The notes beneath the pieces are model-generated. The model did not search any database and was not told where the DNA came from. It was given only the letters and a program-made list of their open reading frames with translations. The translations under genes and the position numbers were made by a program. Positions 52,604 through 62,331 of a DNA stretch of 64,000 nucleotides are shown here, one piece after another; the first letter of the stretch is position 1, and each line of letters begins with the position of its first letter. The DNA comes from JAGVPT01 sp963717445 (lineage in GTDB: Bacteria > Bacteroidota > Ignavibacteria > UBA10030 > UBA8401), in NCBI GenBank assembly GCA_963717445.1, contig OY970334.1, positions 3,286,001-3,350,000 on the forward strand. The letters are read 5' to 3'.

Positions 52604-52935
52604 GAAGCACTTCATCATCCTGCCGTTGCAGGCTGCAGTGACGTATGCCTTAGACCGGAAGCCCGTGCATGAAAGTAATTTCTTGCCGTTGAAGAATGCG
52701 GCCGGGTGTTGCTACTCTTGTGACCCGATGTTCAATCATTCATTGTGGCGACCGCTTGTGCCGGTGAAAACCCGCGTTCCGGGTCTATTTCTAACCTCTC
52801 TATTCCCCTTTTTTGTGCGTGATTTGGTTGTCTTGTGTCTCGCGGGAAAAAACCGTACCATTGCATAAAACCGAATGGCTGCTGATCAAGGGGAGATTGA
52901 ATCGCTCACAAGGAAACTTTTTAGGAGAGGGCATA
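52604..52935. other. Intergenic region
   Basis: No convincing gene. A small hairpin (ACCCG CGTTC CGGGT, about 52770-52785) followed by CTATTTCT may be a weak terminator for the cysteine-repeat gene. Confidence 0.4.
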
Positions 52936-53463
52936 ATGGTAAAAAATATCTGGAAGAAATTACTTTATTGGATCAACAAGTATCCGATCGTTTTCTCCGT
53001 CATGGGAATTTACGCCTATTATCTTTTTACCACGTTGAATTTCTTTAAAAAGTCCGCAGTTGCACACTTATCGTTATTCGATTTTATTCTTCAATACGAT
53101 TCTCTCATCTGGATGTGGCTGGTTGTCTATGTTGTCGCCCGCGCTCAGGCGATGAAGCAGAAATACGAATCGGACGAGTCCAACAAAAAGCAAATACTTT
53201 CGGAAGTGGAAAAATCGTCCGTTGCCTCAGTTGTGCTGCATAACGTTATTCGCCTTCTCCAGGATACAATTAATAACCCGCTCGCCGTCATCGGTTCCAC
53301 CATAGAAGAACTGCGGAAACACAATTCTTCCGACCCTCACCTCAGCCGCCAGTTCGATCAAATTGAAGCATCGCTCCAACGCATCCATAATGCAATAAAA
53401 GACGTCCAAGTGTACGAATCGACTGAGCTGTTGGAACAATTGCATAAGCAAGTCAGCCTGTAA
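52936..53463 (+). CDS. Membrane protein with a degenerate histidine-kinase dimerisation domain
   Basis: 175 aa from ATG 52936, preceded by GGAGAGGG. Two membrane helices (residues about 17-35 and 55-75) are followed by a helical hairpin like a HisKA domain (LLQDTINNPLAVIGSTIEELRK). At the place of the usual phospho-accepting His in S-H-E-I-N-N-P the residue is Asp (QDTINNP), and no ATPase domain follows. It cannot be a normal kinase. It may interact with kinases or with the receiver protein encoded 95 bases downstream. Confidence 0.75.
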   Translation: MVKNIWKKLLYWINKYPIVFSVMGIYAYYLFTTLNFFKKSAVAHLSLFDFILQYDSLIWMWLVVYVVARAQAMKQKYESDESNKKQILSEVEKSSVASVVLHNVIRLLQDTINNPLAVIGSTIEELRKHNSSDPHLSRQFDQIEASLQRIHNAIKDVQVYESTELLEQLHKQVSL

Positions 53464-53557
53464 ATTGTGAATGCACGAGAATGATGAATAAAGACGGCCT
53501 TTCGGAGCGGCTCCCTATGAAATGTTCATTGGTGGCATCAGAAGAATACGGATCGAT

Positions 53558-54004
53558 ATGAACGAAGGATCGGCTGGCGACCTTGCTCAACCTCTACCGG
53601 CTCCGAAACCGGAGCCGGATGAAGGTATCGGCAAAAAAGAATTGATCATGCTCGTTGAAGACGAGAAGATGCTGTTGGAATTACTGAAGTCGGTTCTTGA
53701 GGAAGATGGCTACCGCGTTATCACTGCTGTTGATGGGGAAGAGGCAGTCGAAGTATTCCGCGGAAAAAAAAACGAGGTCGGCCTTGTGTTGAGCGACATG
53801 GGGTTGCCGAAACTCGGGGGATGGGAAATGTTTGAAAAGCTTCGTGAGATTAATCCGAATGTTAAAGTCATCCTTGCAAGCGGTTTTGTTGATCTGAAGA
53901 TGAGGGCCGACGTGATAAAAAAAGGAGCAAAAGATTTTGTTCAGAAGCCATATGTTCCCGCTACGATTCTGAAGCGCATACGGGAAGTGCTCGACTCCGG
54001 TTAG
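53558..54004 (+). CDS. Response regulator receiver protein
   Basis: 148 aa from ATG 53558; ATG 53522 would add 12 residues. A proline-rich N-terminal tail of about 25 residues precedes a receiver domain with acidic residues E-D-E (LVEDEKM), phospho-Asp in LSDMGLPKLGG and Lys in VQKPYVP. No output domain. It follows the degenerate kinase-like gene. Target unknown. Confidence 0.87.
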   Translation: MNEGSAGDLAQPLPAPKPEPDEGIGKKELIMLVEDEKMLLELLKSVLEEDGYRVITAVDGEEAVEVFRGKKNEVGLVLSDMGLPKLGGWEMFEKLREINPNVKVILASGFVDLKMRADVIKKGAKDFVQKPYVPATILKRIREVLDSG

Positions 54005-54255
54005 TGCAAATATTCTATACCGGAAGTATCAGATGAAAATTCTTTTTTCACAGGCCACCGATATATTGCCGCGTATTTTTGCTTCCCACTTTTGAGAATC
54101 ACTTCAACTCCATTTCCACAATTGGTAATTTTCTTTTTCGACACACTTTTTTCTTTCGCTTTTGCGACCGAAAAAGTAGCACGGTATTTGTATTTTTTGC
54201 AATAGAACAACATCAATTTCAGACATCTCATTACTGCAACAAAGGACAATAAAAA

Positions 54256-57200
54256 ATGGCCAGCAACGATCTTTCAGAGAAAAAACGGGCAATGGTAACG
54301 ATTGATGGAAATGAAGCAGCGGCGTTTGTTGCGCATAAAACAAACGAAGTGATCGCAATCTATCCAATCACACCCTCATCCGGAATGGGTGAATGGTGCG
54401 ATCAATGGTCGGCCGAAGGGAGGAAAAATATTTGGGGAACGATTCCGCTCGTCGCCGAGATGCAAAGTGAAGGTGGAGCCGCAGGCGCCGTGCATGGTGC
54501 GCTGCAATCCGGCTCGATGACGACAACCTTCACCGCGTCTCAAGGATTGTTGTTGATGATTCCAAACATGCACAAGATTGCGGGGGAATTGACGTCGACG
54601 GTGTTCCACGTTTCGGCTCGATCGCTCGCGACACAAGCCCTTTCAATTTTTGGCGACCACAGTGATGTGATGTCCGTGCGTTCGACAGGGTTTGCGTTGC
54701 TTGCTTCGAATTCGGTACAAGAGGTGATGGACTTTGCCCTGATCGCACAAGCAGCCACGCTGGAATCCCGAATACCCTTCCTTCATTTCTTCGACGGCTT
54801 CAGAACCTCCGCCGAGGTCATGAAGATCGAACAATTAACGGTCGACAATATCCGCGCAATGGTCAATGATGAATTGGTATTTGCGCACCGCAAACGGGCG
54901 CTGATTCCGGAAAACCCGGTTCTCCGGGGGACCGCTCAAAACCCTGATACGTATTTTCAATCCCGTGAAACGGTGAACCCATTTTACGCTGCATGCCCGG
55001 ACATCGTCCAAAAAACGATGGACAAATTTGCAAAGCTCGTCGGGCGCCAGTATCATCTTTTCGATTATTTCGGAGCGCCCGACCCCGAAAGAGTCATCGT
55101 CATTATGGGATCCGGCGCAGAGGTCATCCACGAAACCGTTGAGGCATTGATGGATAAGAAAGAGAAGGTCGGCGTGCTTAAAGTGCACTTGTTCCGCCCG
55201 TTCTCCGTCAGGCATTTTGCCGCAGCTCTTCCGAAGTCAGTGAAATCAATCGCAGTTCTCGACAGGACAAAAGAACCGGGTGGTGCGGGTGAGCCGTTGT
55301 ATCAAGATATTGTCACGGCGATCGGTGAAGCGATGGCAGAGGGTTTTTCCCCCTTCGCGTCTTATCCTCGCATCATTGGCGGCCGGTACGGATTATCGTC
55401 AAAAGAATTTACGCCGGCAATGGTGAAAGCGGTGTTCGACGAACTAAAAAAATCGACGCCGAAGAACCACTTTACCGTAGGCATCAACGACAACGTCATG
55501 CATACGAGCCTCGCATACGACGCTACGTTCACAACGGAAAAGGACGATGTTGTGCGCGCGAAGTTTTACGGGCTCGGCGCGGACGGAACGGTCGGAGCCA
55601 ACAAAAATTCCATTAAAATTATCGGCGAGGACACGTCGAATTATGCTCAAGGGTATTTTGTCTACGATTCAAAAAAATCGGGAACAACAACCGTTTCCCA
55701 CCTTCGATTCGGTCCCCGGCCGATCCGTTCCTCTTACCTCATCGACAAAGCAAATTTTGTCGGATGTCACCAATGGTTGTTCCTGGAGAAATACAACGTT
55801 CTCCAGGATTTGGTCGAAGGCGGAACCTTCCTTTTGAACAGCCAATACCCCGCTGACGAGGTATGGAGCAAGCTGCCGCGAATTACGCAGGAAGAAATCA
55901 TCAGAAAGAAATTGAACTTCTACGTCATCGACGGTTATGCAGTCGCTGCGAAGACAGGAATGGGGGGAAGGGTGAACACGATCATGCAGACATGTTTCTT
56001 TGCGATTTCGGGTGTTCTTCCGAAAGATGAAGCCATTGCAGCGATCAAGAAGTCTATTACGAAGACGTACGGAAAGAAGGGGGAGGATATTGTGAAGATG
56101 AATTTTGATGCCGTTGACCAGACGCTGGTCAATCTTTTCAAAGTGAAAGTGCCGGCAAAGGTTGATAGCTCGCTTGAGTTGCCGCCGGTCGTTTCTGAGA
56201 AGGCGCCCGACTTTGTGAAAAATGTCCTCTCGAAAATTATTGCAGGGTTCGGCGACAAACTTCCGGTGAGCGCTCTGCCGGTCGACGGGACATTTCCAAC
56301 CGGCACCGCAGCATGGGAGAAACGCAATATCGCACTCGAAATTCCCGCATGGGACGAAGTTATTTGCATCCAGTGCGGCAAGTGTGCGCTCGTCTGCCCC
56401 CATGCAACGATTCGCATAAAAGTTTTTGAAAAGAAATATCTTGCCGACGCACCGGCGTCGTTCAAGAGCACACCCTACCGCGGCAAGGAGTATGAAGGGA
56501 TGCAATATTCGATTCAGGTCGCGCCGGAAGATTGCACCGGCTGCGAGTTGTGCTTCGAGGCCTGCCCCGTGAAGAATAAAACCGAAACCCGGCTCAAGGC
56601 TCTCAACATGGTTCCTCAGCCGCCGATACGCGAACAAGAACGGGCGAATTGGGATTTCTTCCTCACATTGCCCGAAGCCGACCGCAACACTGCAAAGGTC
56701 GATACGATTAAGGGCTCGCAGTTCCTCCAGCCGTTGTTTGAATTTTCCGGAGCCTGTTCGGGCTGCGGGGAAACCCCGTACGTAAAGTTAGTGACGCAAT
56801 TATTCGGCGACAGAGCCGTTGTGGCGAACGCGACCGGCTGTTCTTCGATTTACGGAGGCAATCTTCCTACTACGCCATGGGCGAAAAATTCCGAGGGACG
56901 CGGGCCCGCGTGGTCGAATTCGCTTTTTGAAGACAATGCGGAATTCGGCCTCGGCTTCCGCCTCTCAATTGATAAGCACAAGGAATTTGCGTCGGAGTTG
57001 TTGAAAAAGCTCTCACCGGCAATCGGTGAAGAATTAACGAACGCAATCCTTAATGCCGACCAATCAAGTGAGGCAAAGATCTATGAGCAGCGCGGCAGAG
57101 TTGAAATTCTCAAAGACAAATTGAAAGACATATCTTCGACCGACGCGCAACATCTCCGTTCTCTCGCCGATTATTTGGTGAAGAAGAGTGTGTGGATTAT

Positions 57201-57858
57201 GGGAGGCGATGGGTGGGCGTACGACATCGGCTTCGGGGGACTGGACCACGTTATTGCATCAGGCCGTAACGTGAACATTCTTGTCCTCGACACCGAAGTG
57301 TATTCCAACACTGGCGGCCAGATGTCTAAATCGACGCCGCGAGGCGCAGTTGCAAAATTTGCCGCCGGCGGCAAACTTCTTGCAAAAAAAGACCTGGCAT
57401 TGATGGCAATGACGTACGGAAATGTCTACGTTGCACGCGTTGCGATGGGTGCAAACGATCTGCACACGGTGAAGGCAATTCTTGAAGCCGAAGCATACGA
57501 CGGCCCGTCGCTCATCGTTGCGTACTCCCATTGCATAGCCCATGGCATCAACATGAAGCTTGGTCTTGAGAGCCAAAAGGCAGCTGTTGAGTCCGCTTAT
57601 TGGCCACTCTTCCGATACAATCCTGACCTCGCCAAACAAGGACAGAACCCGTTCCGGCTCGACTCGAAAGCGCCGAAGCTCAAATTAGAAGATTACGCGT
57701 ACAAGGAAATCCGTTACAAAATGCTCACGAAGAGCGCGCCCGAAGAAGCGAAGCGGTTGATGAAACTCGCCCAGGAGGACGTCACTGCGAAGTGGCATTA
57801 TTATGAACAGCTTGCTGCCATGAAATTTGACGGCGTGAACGGCGGGCACAGCAAATAG
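54256..57858 (+). CDS. nifJ: Pyruvate:ferredoxin (flavodoxin) oxidoreductase, single-chain
   Basis: 1200 aa, the usual length for the homodimeric enzyme. It converts pyruvate and CoA to acetyl-CoA and CO2 with reduction of ferredoxin, or the reverse in carbon fixation. Visible are YPITPSSGMGEW near residue 36, two ferredoxin-type clusters (CIQCGKCALVCP from C704, CTGCELCFEACP), a further cluster ligand CSGCGE and the thiamine diphosphate motif GDGWAYDIGFGG near residue 985. AAAGGA precedes the ATG. The dihydroorotate-dehydrogenase-like gene follows. The small ferredoxin at 48852 may be a partner. Confidence 0.96.
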   Translation: MASNDLSEKKRAMVTIDGNEAAAFVAHKTNEVIAIYPITPSSGMGEWCDQWSAEGRKNIWGTIPLVAEMQSEGGAAGAVHGALQSGSMTTTFTASQGLLLMIPNMHKIAGELTSTVFHVSARSLATQALSIFGDHSDVMSVRSTGFALLASNSVQEVMDFALIAQAATLESRIPFLHFFDGFRTSAEVMKIEQLTVDNIRAMVNDELVFAHRKRALIPENPVLRGTAQNPDTYFQSRETVNPFYAACPDIVQKTMDKFAKLVGRQYHLFDYFGAPDPERVIVIMGSGAEVIHETVEALMDKKEKVGVLKVHLFRPFSVRHFAAALPKSVKSIAVLDRTKEPGGAGEPLYQDIVTAIGEAMAEGFSPFASYPRIIGGRYGLSSKEFTPAMVKAVFDELKKSTPKNHFTVGINDNVMHTSLAYDATFTTEKDDVVRAKFYGLGADGTVGANKNSIKIIGEDTSNYAQGYFVYDSKKSGTTTVSHLRFGPRPIRSSYLIDKANFVGCHQWLFLEKYNVLQDLVEGGTFLLNSQYPADEVWSKLPRITQEEIIRKKLNFYVIDGYAVAAKTGMGGRVNTIMQTCFFAISGVLPKDEAIAAIKKSITKTYGKKGEDIVKMNFDAVDQTLVNLFKVKVPAKVDSSLELPPVVSEKAPDFVKNVLSKIIAGFGDKLPVSALPVDGTFPTGTAAWEKRNIALEIPAWDEVICIQCGKCALVCPHATIRIKVFEKKYLADAPASFKSTPYRGKEYEGMQYSIQVAPEDCTGCELCFEACPVKNKTETRLKALNMVPQPPIREQERANWDFFLTLPEADRNTAKVDTIKGSQFLQPLFEFSGACSGCGETPYVKLVTQLFGDRAVVANATGCSSIYGGNLPTTPWAKNSEGRGPAWSNSLFEDNAEFGLGFRLSIDKHKEFASELLKKLSPAIGEELTNAILNADQSSEAKIYEQRGRVEILKDKLKDISSTDAQHLRSLADYLVKKSVWIMGGDGWAYDIGFGGLDHVIASGRNVNILVLDTEVYSNTGGQMSKSTPRGAVAKFAAGGKLLAKKDLALMAMTYGNVYVARVAMGANDLHTVKAILEAEAYDGPSLIVAYSHCIAHGINMKLGLESQKAAVESAYWPLFRYNPDLAKQGQNPFRLDSKAPKLKLEDYAYKEIRYKMLTKSAPEEAKRLMKLAQEDVTAKWHYYEQLAAMKFDGVNGGHSK

Positions 57859-57869
57859 CGAACCCAAAA

Positions 57870-57889
57870 GCCGGGCCGAATAGCCCGGC
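57870..57889 (+). terminator. Hairpin after nifJ
   Basis: A seven-base GC stem (GCCGGGC / GCCCGGC) with loop CGAATA, 12 bases after the stop. No T-run follows, so termination would be partial. Confidence 0.45.
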
Positions 57890-57937
57890 CAATTAATTAC
57901 TGGCATACTTTTATGAAATAGCAATCGCGAGGCATCA

Positions 57938-58927
57938 ATGGATCTTTCCACAACATATCTTGGTCTCAAATTAAAAAACCCGGTCGTCCCTTCGGCATCG
58001 CCGATGTCCCGCACGGTCGACGGCATTAAAGCAATGGAAGATTATGGCGCGTCTGCTGTCGTCCTATATTCCCTTTTTGAAGAACAAATCCGGCACGAAA
58101 CGAACGAACTCGACCATTTCCTCTCGTACGGAACGGAAAGCTACGCTGAAGCGATTTCATATTTTCCGAAAAAAGAAGATTATTTCCTCGGTCCGGAAGA
58201 ATACTTGAAGCATATTCAGAATGTGAAGCGCTCCGTCGATATCCCCGTGATCGCAAGCTTGAACGGTTCGACGGTCGGTGGTTGGACCGATTATGCAAGG
58301 AAGATTCAAGATGCCGGGGCCGACGCGCTGGAGTTGAATATTTATCACGTTCCAACCGATCCTGAAAAAACGGGAAGCTACGTTGAACAAATGTATCTCG
58401 AAATTCTTCAGGCCGTGAAAGCGAAGGTGACGATTCCTGTTGCAGTGAAGCTCTCACCCTTTTTCAGTTCGATGGCAAACATGGCAAAACGCCTCGACAA
58501 ACGCGGTGCGAACGGATTGGTGCTGTTTAACCGCTTCTACCAGCCGGATATCAATCTGGACGAGCTCGAAGTTGAACCGAGCGTGGTGCTGAGCAGTTCT
58601 GATTCTTCACGATTGCCTCTCCGATGGATCGCCATTCTCTTTAAAACGGTCAAAGCCGATCTCGCCGCAACAACGGGCATTCACACCGGGGAAGATGTCA
58701 TCAAGATGACGATGGCAGGTGCGAATGTTACGATGGTATGCTCATCGCTGCTGCGAAACGGTCCGAAACGGATCGCGGAAATTCTCACCGGCGTCCAAAA
58801 ATGGATGATCGAACGGGAATACGAATCCCTCGATCAAATGCGTGGCAGTATGAGCCATAAATCTGTTGCCAACCCATCCGCGTTGGAGCGGGCTAATTAC
58901 ATGAAAGCGCTGAACAGTTACATGTAA
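57938..58927 (+). CDS. Dihydroorotate dehydrogenase-like flavoprotein
   Basis: 329 aa TIM-barrel protein that starts MDLSTTYLGLKLKNPVVPSASP, like the class 1 dihydroorotate dehydrogenase/PreA group. DALELNIYHVP and AVKLSPFFSS provide FMN and substrate contacts typical of the family. Homologues of this branch are commonly encoded beside pyruvate:ferredoxin oxidoreductase and may not act on dihydroorotate; the substrate is open. A strong hairpin follows. Confidence 0.88.
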   Translation: MDLSTTYLGLKLKNPVVPSASPMSRTVDGIKAMEDYGASAVVLYSLFEEQIRHETNELDHFLSYGTESYAEAISYFPKKEDYFLGPEEYLKHIQNVKRSVDIPVIASLNGSTVGGWTDYARKIQDAGADALELNIYHVPTDPEKTGSYVEQMYLEILQAVKAKVTIPVAVKLSPFFSSMANMAKRLDKRGANGLVLFNRFYQPDINLDELEVEPSVVLSSSDSSRLPLRWIAILFKTVKADLAATTGIHTGEDVIKMTMAGANVTMVCSSLLRNGPKRIAEILTGVQKWMIEREYESLDQMRGSMSHKSVANPSALERANYMKALNSYM

Positions 58928-58935
58928 CGTGTTCG

Positions 58936-58968
58936 AAGCGGCCGCTGTTCCCTGGACGGCGGCCGCTT
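58936..58968 (+). terminator. Hairpin after the flavoprotein gene
   Basis: A perfect ten-base stem (AAGCGGCCGC / GCGGCCGCTT) followed by GTTGTTG. Likely a terminator. Confidence 0.65.
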
Positions 58969-59192
58969 GTTGTTGAAATCATTTCTTCTCTTCAATGTTG
59001 TTAGCCCATTCTTTTTCCCCCGCGATCACAAAAATCAATCGAAACAGGAAACACAGCCCTCTTTAAATTCACAATGGCATACTTTCTCAATTTGACTTTG
59101 CTCCAATTTCTTGGTAAATTTTCAATGCAGTGTGAATTATAAGGGAAGTGCAATTTTACAAAGACGAATATTTTTATTTTTTGGAGGCTCGA

Positions 59193-60260
59193 ATGGCTGT
59201 TAAAGTAGGTATCAACGGATTCGGAAGAATTGGAAGACAAATCATCAATGTGATGGCGGATAAAGGGTATCTCGGCAAAGAGATCGATGTTGTTGCTGTT
59301 GTTGATGTGAGCACGCACGCCGAGTATTTCGCTTATCAGTTGAAGTACGATTCGGTGCACGGACATTTCAGAGGAACATTAAGCAGTGAAAAAAGCAGTG
59401 CATCATCGGAAGAGGATGATGTTCTTGTCGTCAACGGTCACAAAATTAAATGTGTTCTTGCACAAAAAGACCCCTCGCAATTACCATGGAAGAACCTTGG
59501 TGTCGACATCGTTATCGAGTCGACCGGGCTGTTTACCGATTCTGAAAAAGCAAAAGGGCATATCACCGCAGGTGCAAAGAGGGTTCTCATTTCGGCGCCC
59601 GCGAAAGGGGATGTTAAAACGCTCGTCATAGGTGTGAACGACAATGAATATGATCCGGCAAAGCATCCCATCGTTTCCAATGCATCGTGCACTACAAACT
59701 GTCTGGCACCCGTTGTGCACGTTATTTTGAAGGAAGGGATCGGCATTGAAACAGGTTTGATGACGACAATCCATTCGTACACGGCAACGCAAAAAACCGT
59801 CGACGGACCTTCGAAGAAAGATTGGAGAGGTGGGCGAGCGGCAGCGATCAATATTATTCCCTCCTCAACAGGCGCAGCGAAAGCGGTGGGCGAAGTTCTT
59901 CCCGTAACAAAAGGAAAACTGACCGGTATGTCGTTCCGCATTCCTACGGCAGATGTTTCTGTTATCGACCTCACGTTCCGTTCAACGCGGGACACATCAA
60001 TTCAAGAAATTGACCAGTTGATGAAGAAAGCGTCCGAAACGTATTTGAAAGGGATTTTAGGGTATTGCAACGAAGAGGTTGTTTCCACAGACTTTATTCA
60101 TGACGACCGATCTTCAATCTATGATTCCCGTGCAACCCTGGAGAACAATTTAAAAGGGGAAAAGCGGTTCTTCAAGGTTGTTTCCTGGTACGACAATGAA
60201 TGGGGTTATTCAACTCGTGTTGTCGATCTTGTGAGAAAGATGGCGGGAATTGTAAAGTAA
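59193..60260 (+). CDS. gap: Glyceraldehyde-3-phosphate dehydrogenase
   Basis: 355 aa from ATG 59193, which has GGAGG seven bases upstream and gives the normal start MAVKVGINGFGRIGRQ. It catalyses the NAD-dependent oxidation and phosphorylation of glyceraldehyde 3-phosphate in glycolysis. The catalytic cysteine lies in NASCTTNCLAPVV, and WYDNEWGYSTRVVDL closes the protein. The chain is slightly longer than usual (about 335) because of an insert rich in Ser and Glu near residues 60-75. A terminator and then pgk follow. Confidence 0.97.
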   Translation: MAVKVGINGFGRIGRQIINVMADKGYLGKEIDVVAVVDVSTHAEYFAYQLKYDSVHGHFRGTLSSEKSSASSEEDDVLVVNGHKIKCVLAQKDPSQLPWKNLGVDIVIESTGLFTDSEKAKGHITAGAKRVLISAPAKGDVKTLVIGVNDNEYDPAKHPIVSNASCTTNCLAPVVHVILKEGIGIETGLMTTIHSYTATQKTVDGPSKKDWRGGRAAAINIIPSSTGAAKAVGEVLPVTKGKLTGMSFRIPTADVSVIDLTFRSTRDTSIQEIDQLMKKASETYLKGILGYCNEEVVSTDFIHDDRSSIYDSRATLENNLKGEKRFFKVVSWYDNEWGYSTRVVDLVRKMAGIVK

Positions 60261-60281
60261 TAAAACCAGCGACTACTGAAC

Positions 60282-60320
60282 AAGGGCTGAAGCTCGTAGC
60301 GCGAGTTCAGCCCTTTTGTT
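60282..60320 (+). terminator. Terminator between gap and pgk
   Basis: A long stem (AAGGGCTGAAxCTCG / CGAGxTCAGCCCTT) with a TTTTGTTTCTT tail, 21 bases after gap. pgk therefore probably has its own promoter. Confidence 0.85.
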
Positions 60321-60407
60321 TCTTATACTAAACCATAATGGTCCGCTTCTTCAGGCGAACCGGCTCCCAGATCCTCACCTTCACCATAAACATACATAGC
60401 GAAGACA

Positions 60408-61610
60408 ATGAAAAAGCTCACGATCAATGATATCGATGTTCACGGCAAACGTGTCCTCGTGCGGGTGGACTTCAACGTACCGCTCGACGAAAAACAAAAT
60501 ATCACCGATGATACTCGTATCGTCGAATCTCTTCCGACAATAAAAAAAATTCTCTCATCCGGCGGTAAGGCGATCCTGATGAGCCATCTTGGCCGCCCGA
60601 AAGGAAAACCGAAACCGGAATTCAGTCTGAAGCCGGCCGCAATCAGATTGGAAAAACTCTTGGGGAAGAAAGTCTACTTTGCCGCTGATTGCATTGGCCA
60701 ACCGGCAGAATCTGCAGTGGCGGCGTTGAAGGATGGCGAATGCCTTCTCTTGGAAAACTTGCGTTACCACAATGAAGAAGAGGCAAACGACCCGGCCTTT
60801 GCGAAGTCCCTTGCAAAGCTCGGCGATGTATATGTCAATGATGCTTTTGGCAGCGCGCATCGTGCTCATGCATCGACGGAAAGCGTAACAAAATTTATCT
60901 CCGTTTCAGTCGCGGGATTGCTGATGGAGAAAGAATTGAAGTATCTTGGAGCCGCTGTAGATAATCCCGTCCGTCCGTTTACCGCTATTCTCGGCGGTGC
61001 GAAAATTTCGGGTAAGATCAACGTCATTCAAAACCTTTTATCGAAAGTCGATACGTTGATCATCGGCGGCGGAATGGCATATACCTTCTATAAGGCACAA
61101 GGGCTGGAAATTGGAAAGTCGCTTCTTGAAGCGGATAAGGTCGAACTGGCAGGACAAATTTTGACCGGCGTTCAAACGAAAGCCGTGAAATTTCTTTTGC
61201 CGGTAGATTGCGTTGTCGCAAGCGACTTCAAGAACGATGCAGAACGCAAAGTTGTTACGAAGGATAAGATCCCTGTAGACTGGCAGGCGCTCGATATCGG
61301 CCCGGCGACTGTTGAACTCTTCTCCAATGAAGTAATGAAATCGAAGACCGTTGTTTGGAACGGTCCGATGGGTGTTTTCGAATTCCCGAATTTCGCCGCC
61401 GGAACCAATGCCGTCGCGCGTGCGTTAGTAGAAGCGACGAAGAAAGGGACAACGACGATTGTCGGCGGTGGAGATTCGGCTGCCGCTATTACACAAGCGG
61501 GAATGGCAAAGGGCGTAACGCATGTATCGACAGGGGGGGGCGCCTCACTCGAGTTTCTCGAAGGGAAAATTCTCCCCGGTGTTGCCGCACTGACAGATAA
61601 AAAACAATAG
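60408..61610 (+). CDS. pgk: Phosphoglycerate kinase
   Basis: 400 aa, normal length. It transfers phosphate from 1,3-bisphosphoglycerate to ADP. The signatures RVLVRVDFNVPLD, MSHLGRPKGKP, NDAFGSAHRAHAS, ILGGAKISGKI, WNGPMGVFEF and the nucleotide-site GGGDSAAA are all present. It follows gap after a terminator. A MITE-like element starts ten bases after its stop. Confidence 0.97.
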   Translation: MKKLTINDIDVHGKRVLVRVDFNVPLDEKQNITDDTRIVESLPTIKKILSSGGKAILMSHLGRPKGKPKPEFSLKPAAIRLEKLLGKKVYFAADCIGQPAESAVAALKDGECLLLENLRYHNEEEANDPAFAKSLAKLGDVYVNDAFGSAHRAHASTESVTKFISVSVAGLLMEKELKYLGAAVDNPVRPFTAILGGAKISGKINVIQNLLSKVDTLIIGGGMAYTFYKAQGLEIGKSLLEADKVELAGQILTGVQTKAVKFLLPVDCVVASDFKNDAERKVVTKDKIPVDWQALDIGPATVELFSNEVMKSKTVVWNGPMGVFEFPNFAAGTNAVARALVEATKKGTTTIVGGGDSAAAITQAGMAKGVTHVSTGGGASLEFLEGKILPGVAALTDKKQ

Positions 61611-61620
61611 CGGTATGACC

Positions 61621-61765
61621 GGTAGTGGTAGGTTTTGCCTCTGCAGAGAATAGCCGCCCTGAGCGAAGTCGAAGGGTTTACATAGCTTTTGTCATGGGTC
61701 TGCCGAAGGCGTCACTTCGTGAGACTACGCTCACCATGACTAATACTGCAAAACGTACCACTACC
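61621..61765. mobile_element. MITE-like element, copy C
   Basis: Inverted ends GGTAGTGGTAGGTTTTGC and GCAAAACGTACCACTACC match at 17 of 18 bases. The flanks GTATGACC and CTATGACG share a six-base core, consistent with an aged 8-bp target duplication. The interior differs from copies A and B, which share only the first ten or so end bases. Confidence 0.85.
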
Positions 61766-61843
61766 CTATGACGCAGCCATTTGGTAGTGATTCATTTTGA
61801 GAAAGAAAAACGAGTTTCTGAGGTTTAATGGAGTTAGTGCATG

Positions 61844-62236
61844 TTACTTTCTTTCCGAGGAAGAAAGTAACCAAAGAAATCTCTCGAAATCGTAACACAC
61901 GGATTCAATCCTAGTCGCACATGCCGTGAATTTCGGCGCAAGAGGGCGTCGAATATTGTGGTTTGATGGTCAAGCGCCGAAATTGAAACCCTTCGATTGA
62001 ATCCTTCCCGTCCACAAACCTGACGATTTCGATTAATGTTGCAAAAGCTGCATGTGTTGTATCCTCGGAATCGGGGGCAGTGGGGGTGGGGGCGATGCGC
62101 GCGTTGAGAAAACGGCTGGCATGTGCAGGTGGCAAGGGGGAGCAGTTTTCTCTTAGCTGTGTGCAGGAAAGCATCGCCAGCATTCCGATTCCGAGAAGCT
62201 CTCTTTGCTTCTTTCTCTGGCACCAGAGAAAGAAGG
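61844..62236. repeat. Hairpin-ended repeat element of about 390 bp
   Basis: The left end is the palindrome TTACTTTCTT...AAGAAAGTAA (61844-61870). The right end is a perfect 13-base palindrome CTTCTTTCTCTGG/CCAGAGAAAGAAG (62208-62235). Part of the interior (62061-62203) recurs at 12543-12700. Minus-strand frames here are by-products of the repeat. Confidence 0.65.
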
Positions 62237-62331
62237 ATGACTTCAAGGCTATTATTTAAAATGAGTCACGACCAGCCATTTGCCTCTCAGGCTGTGGTCG
62301 GTTATATTGTACAAGGAGAACAAAAAAAGCA

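Noticed and set aside
61834..62246. Two minus-strand frames of 110-130 codons
   Set aside because: Both are translations of the hairpin-ended repeat, with no coding character; the same DNA recurs at 12543.
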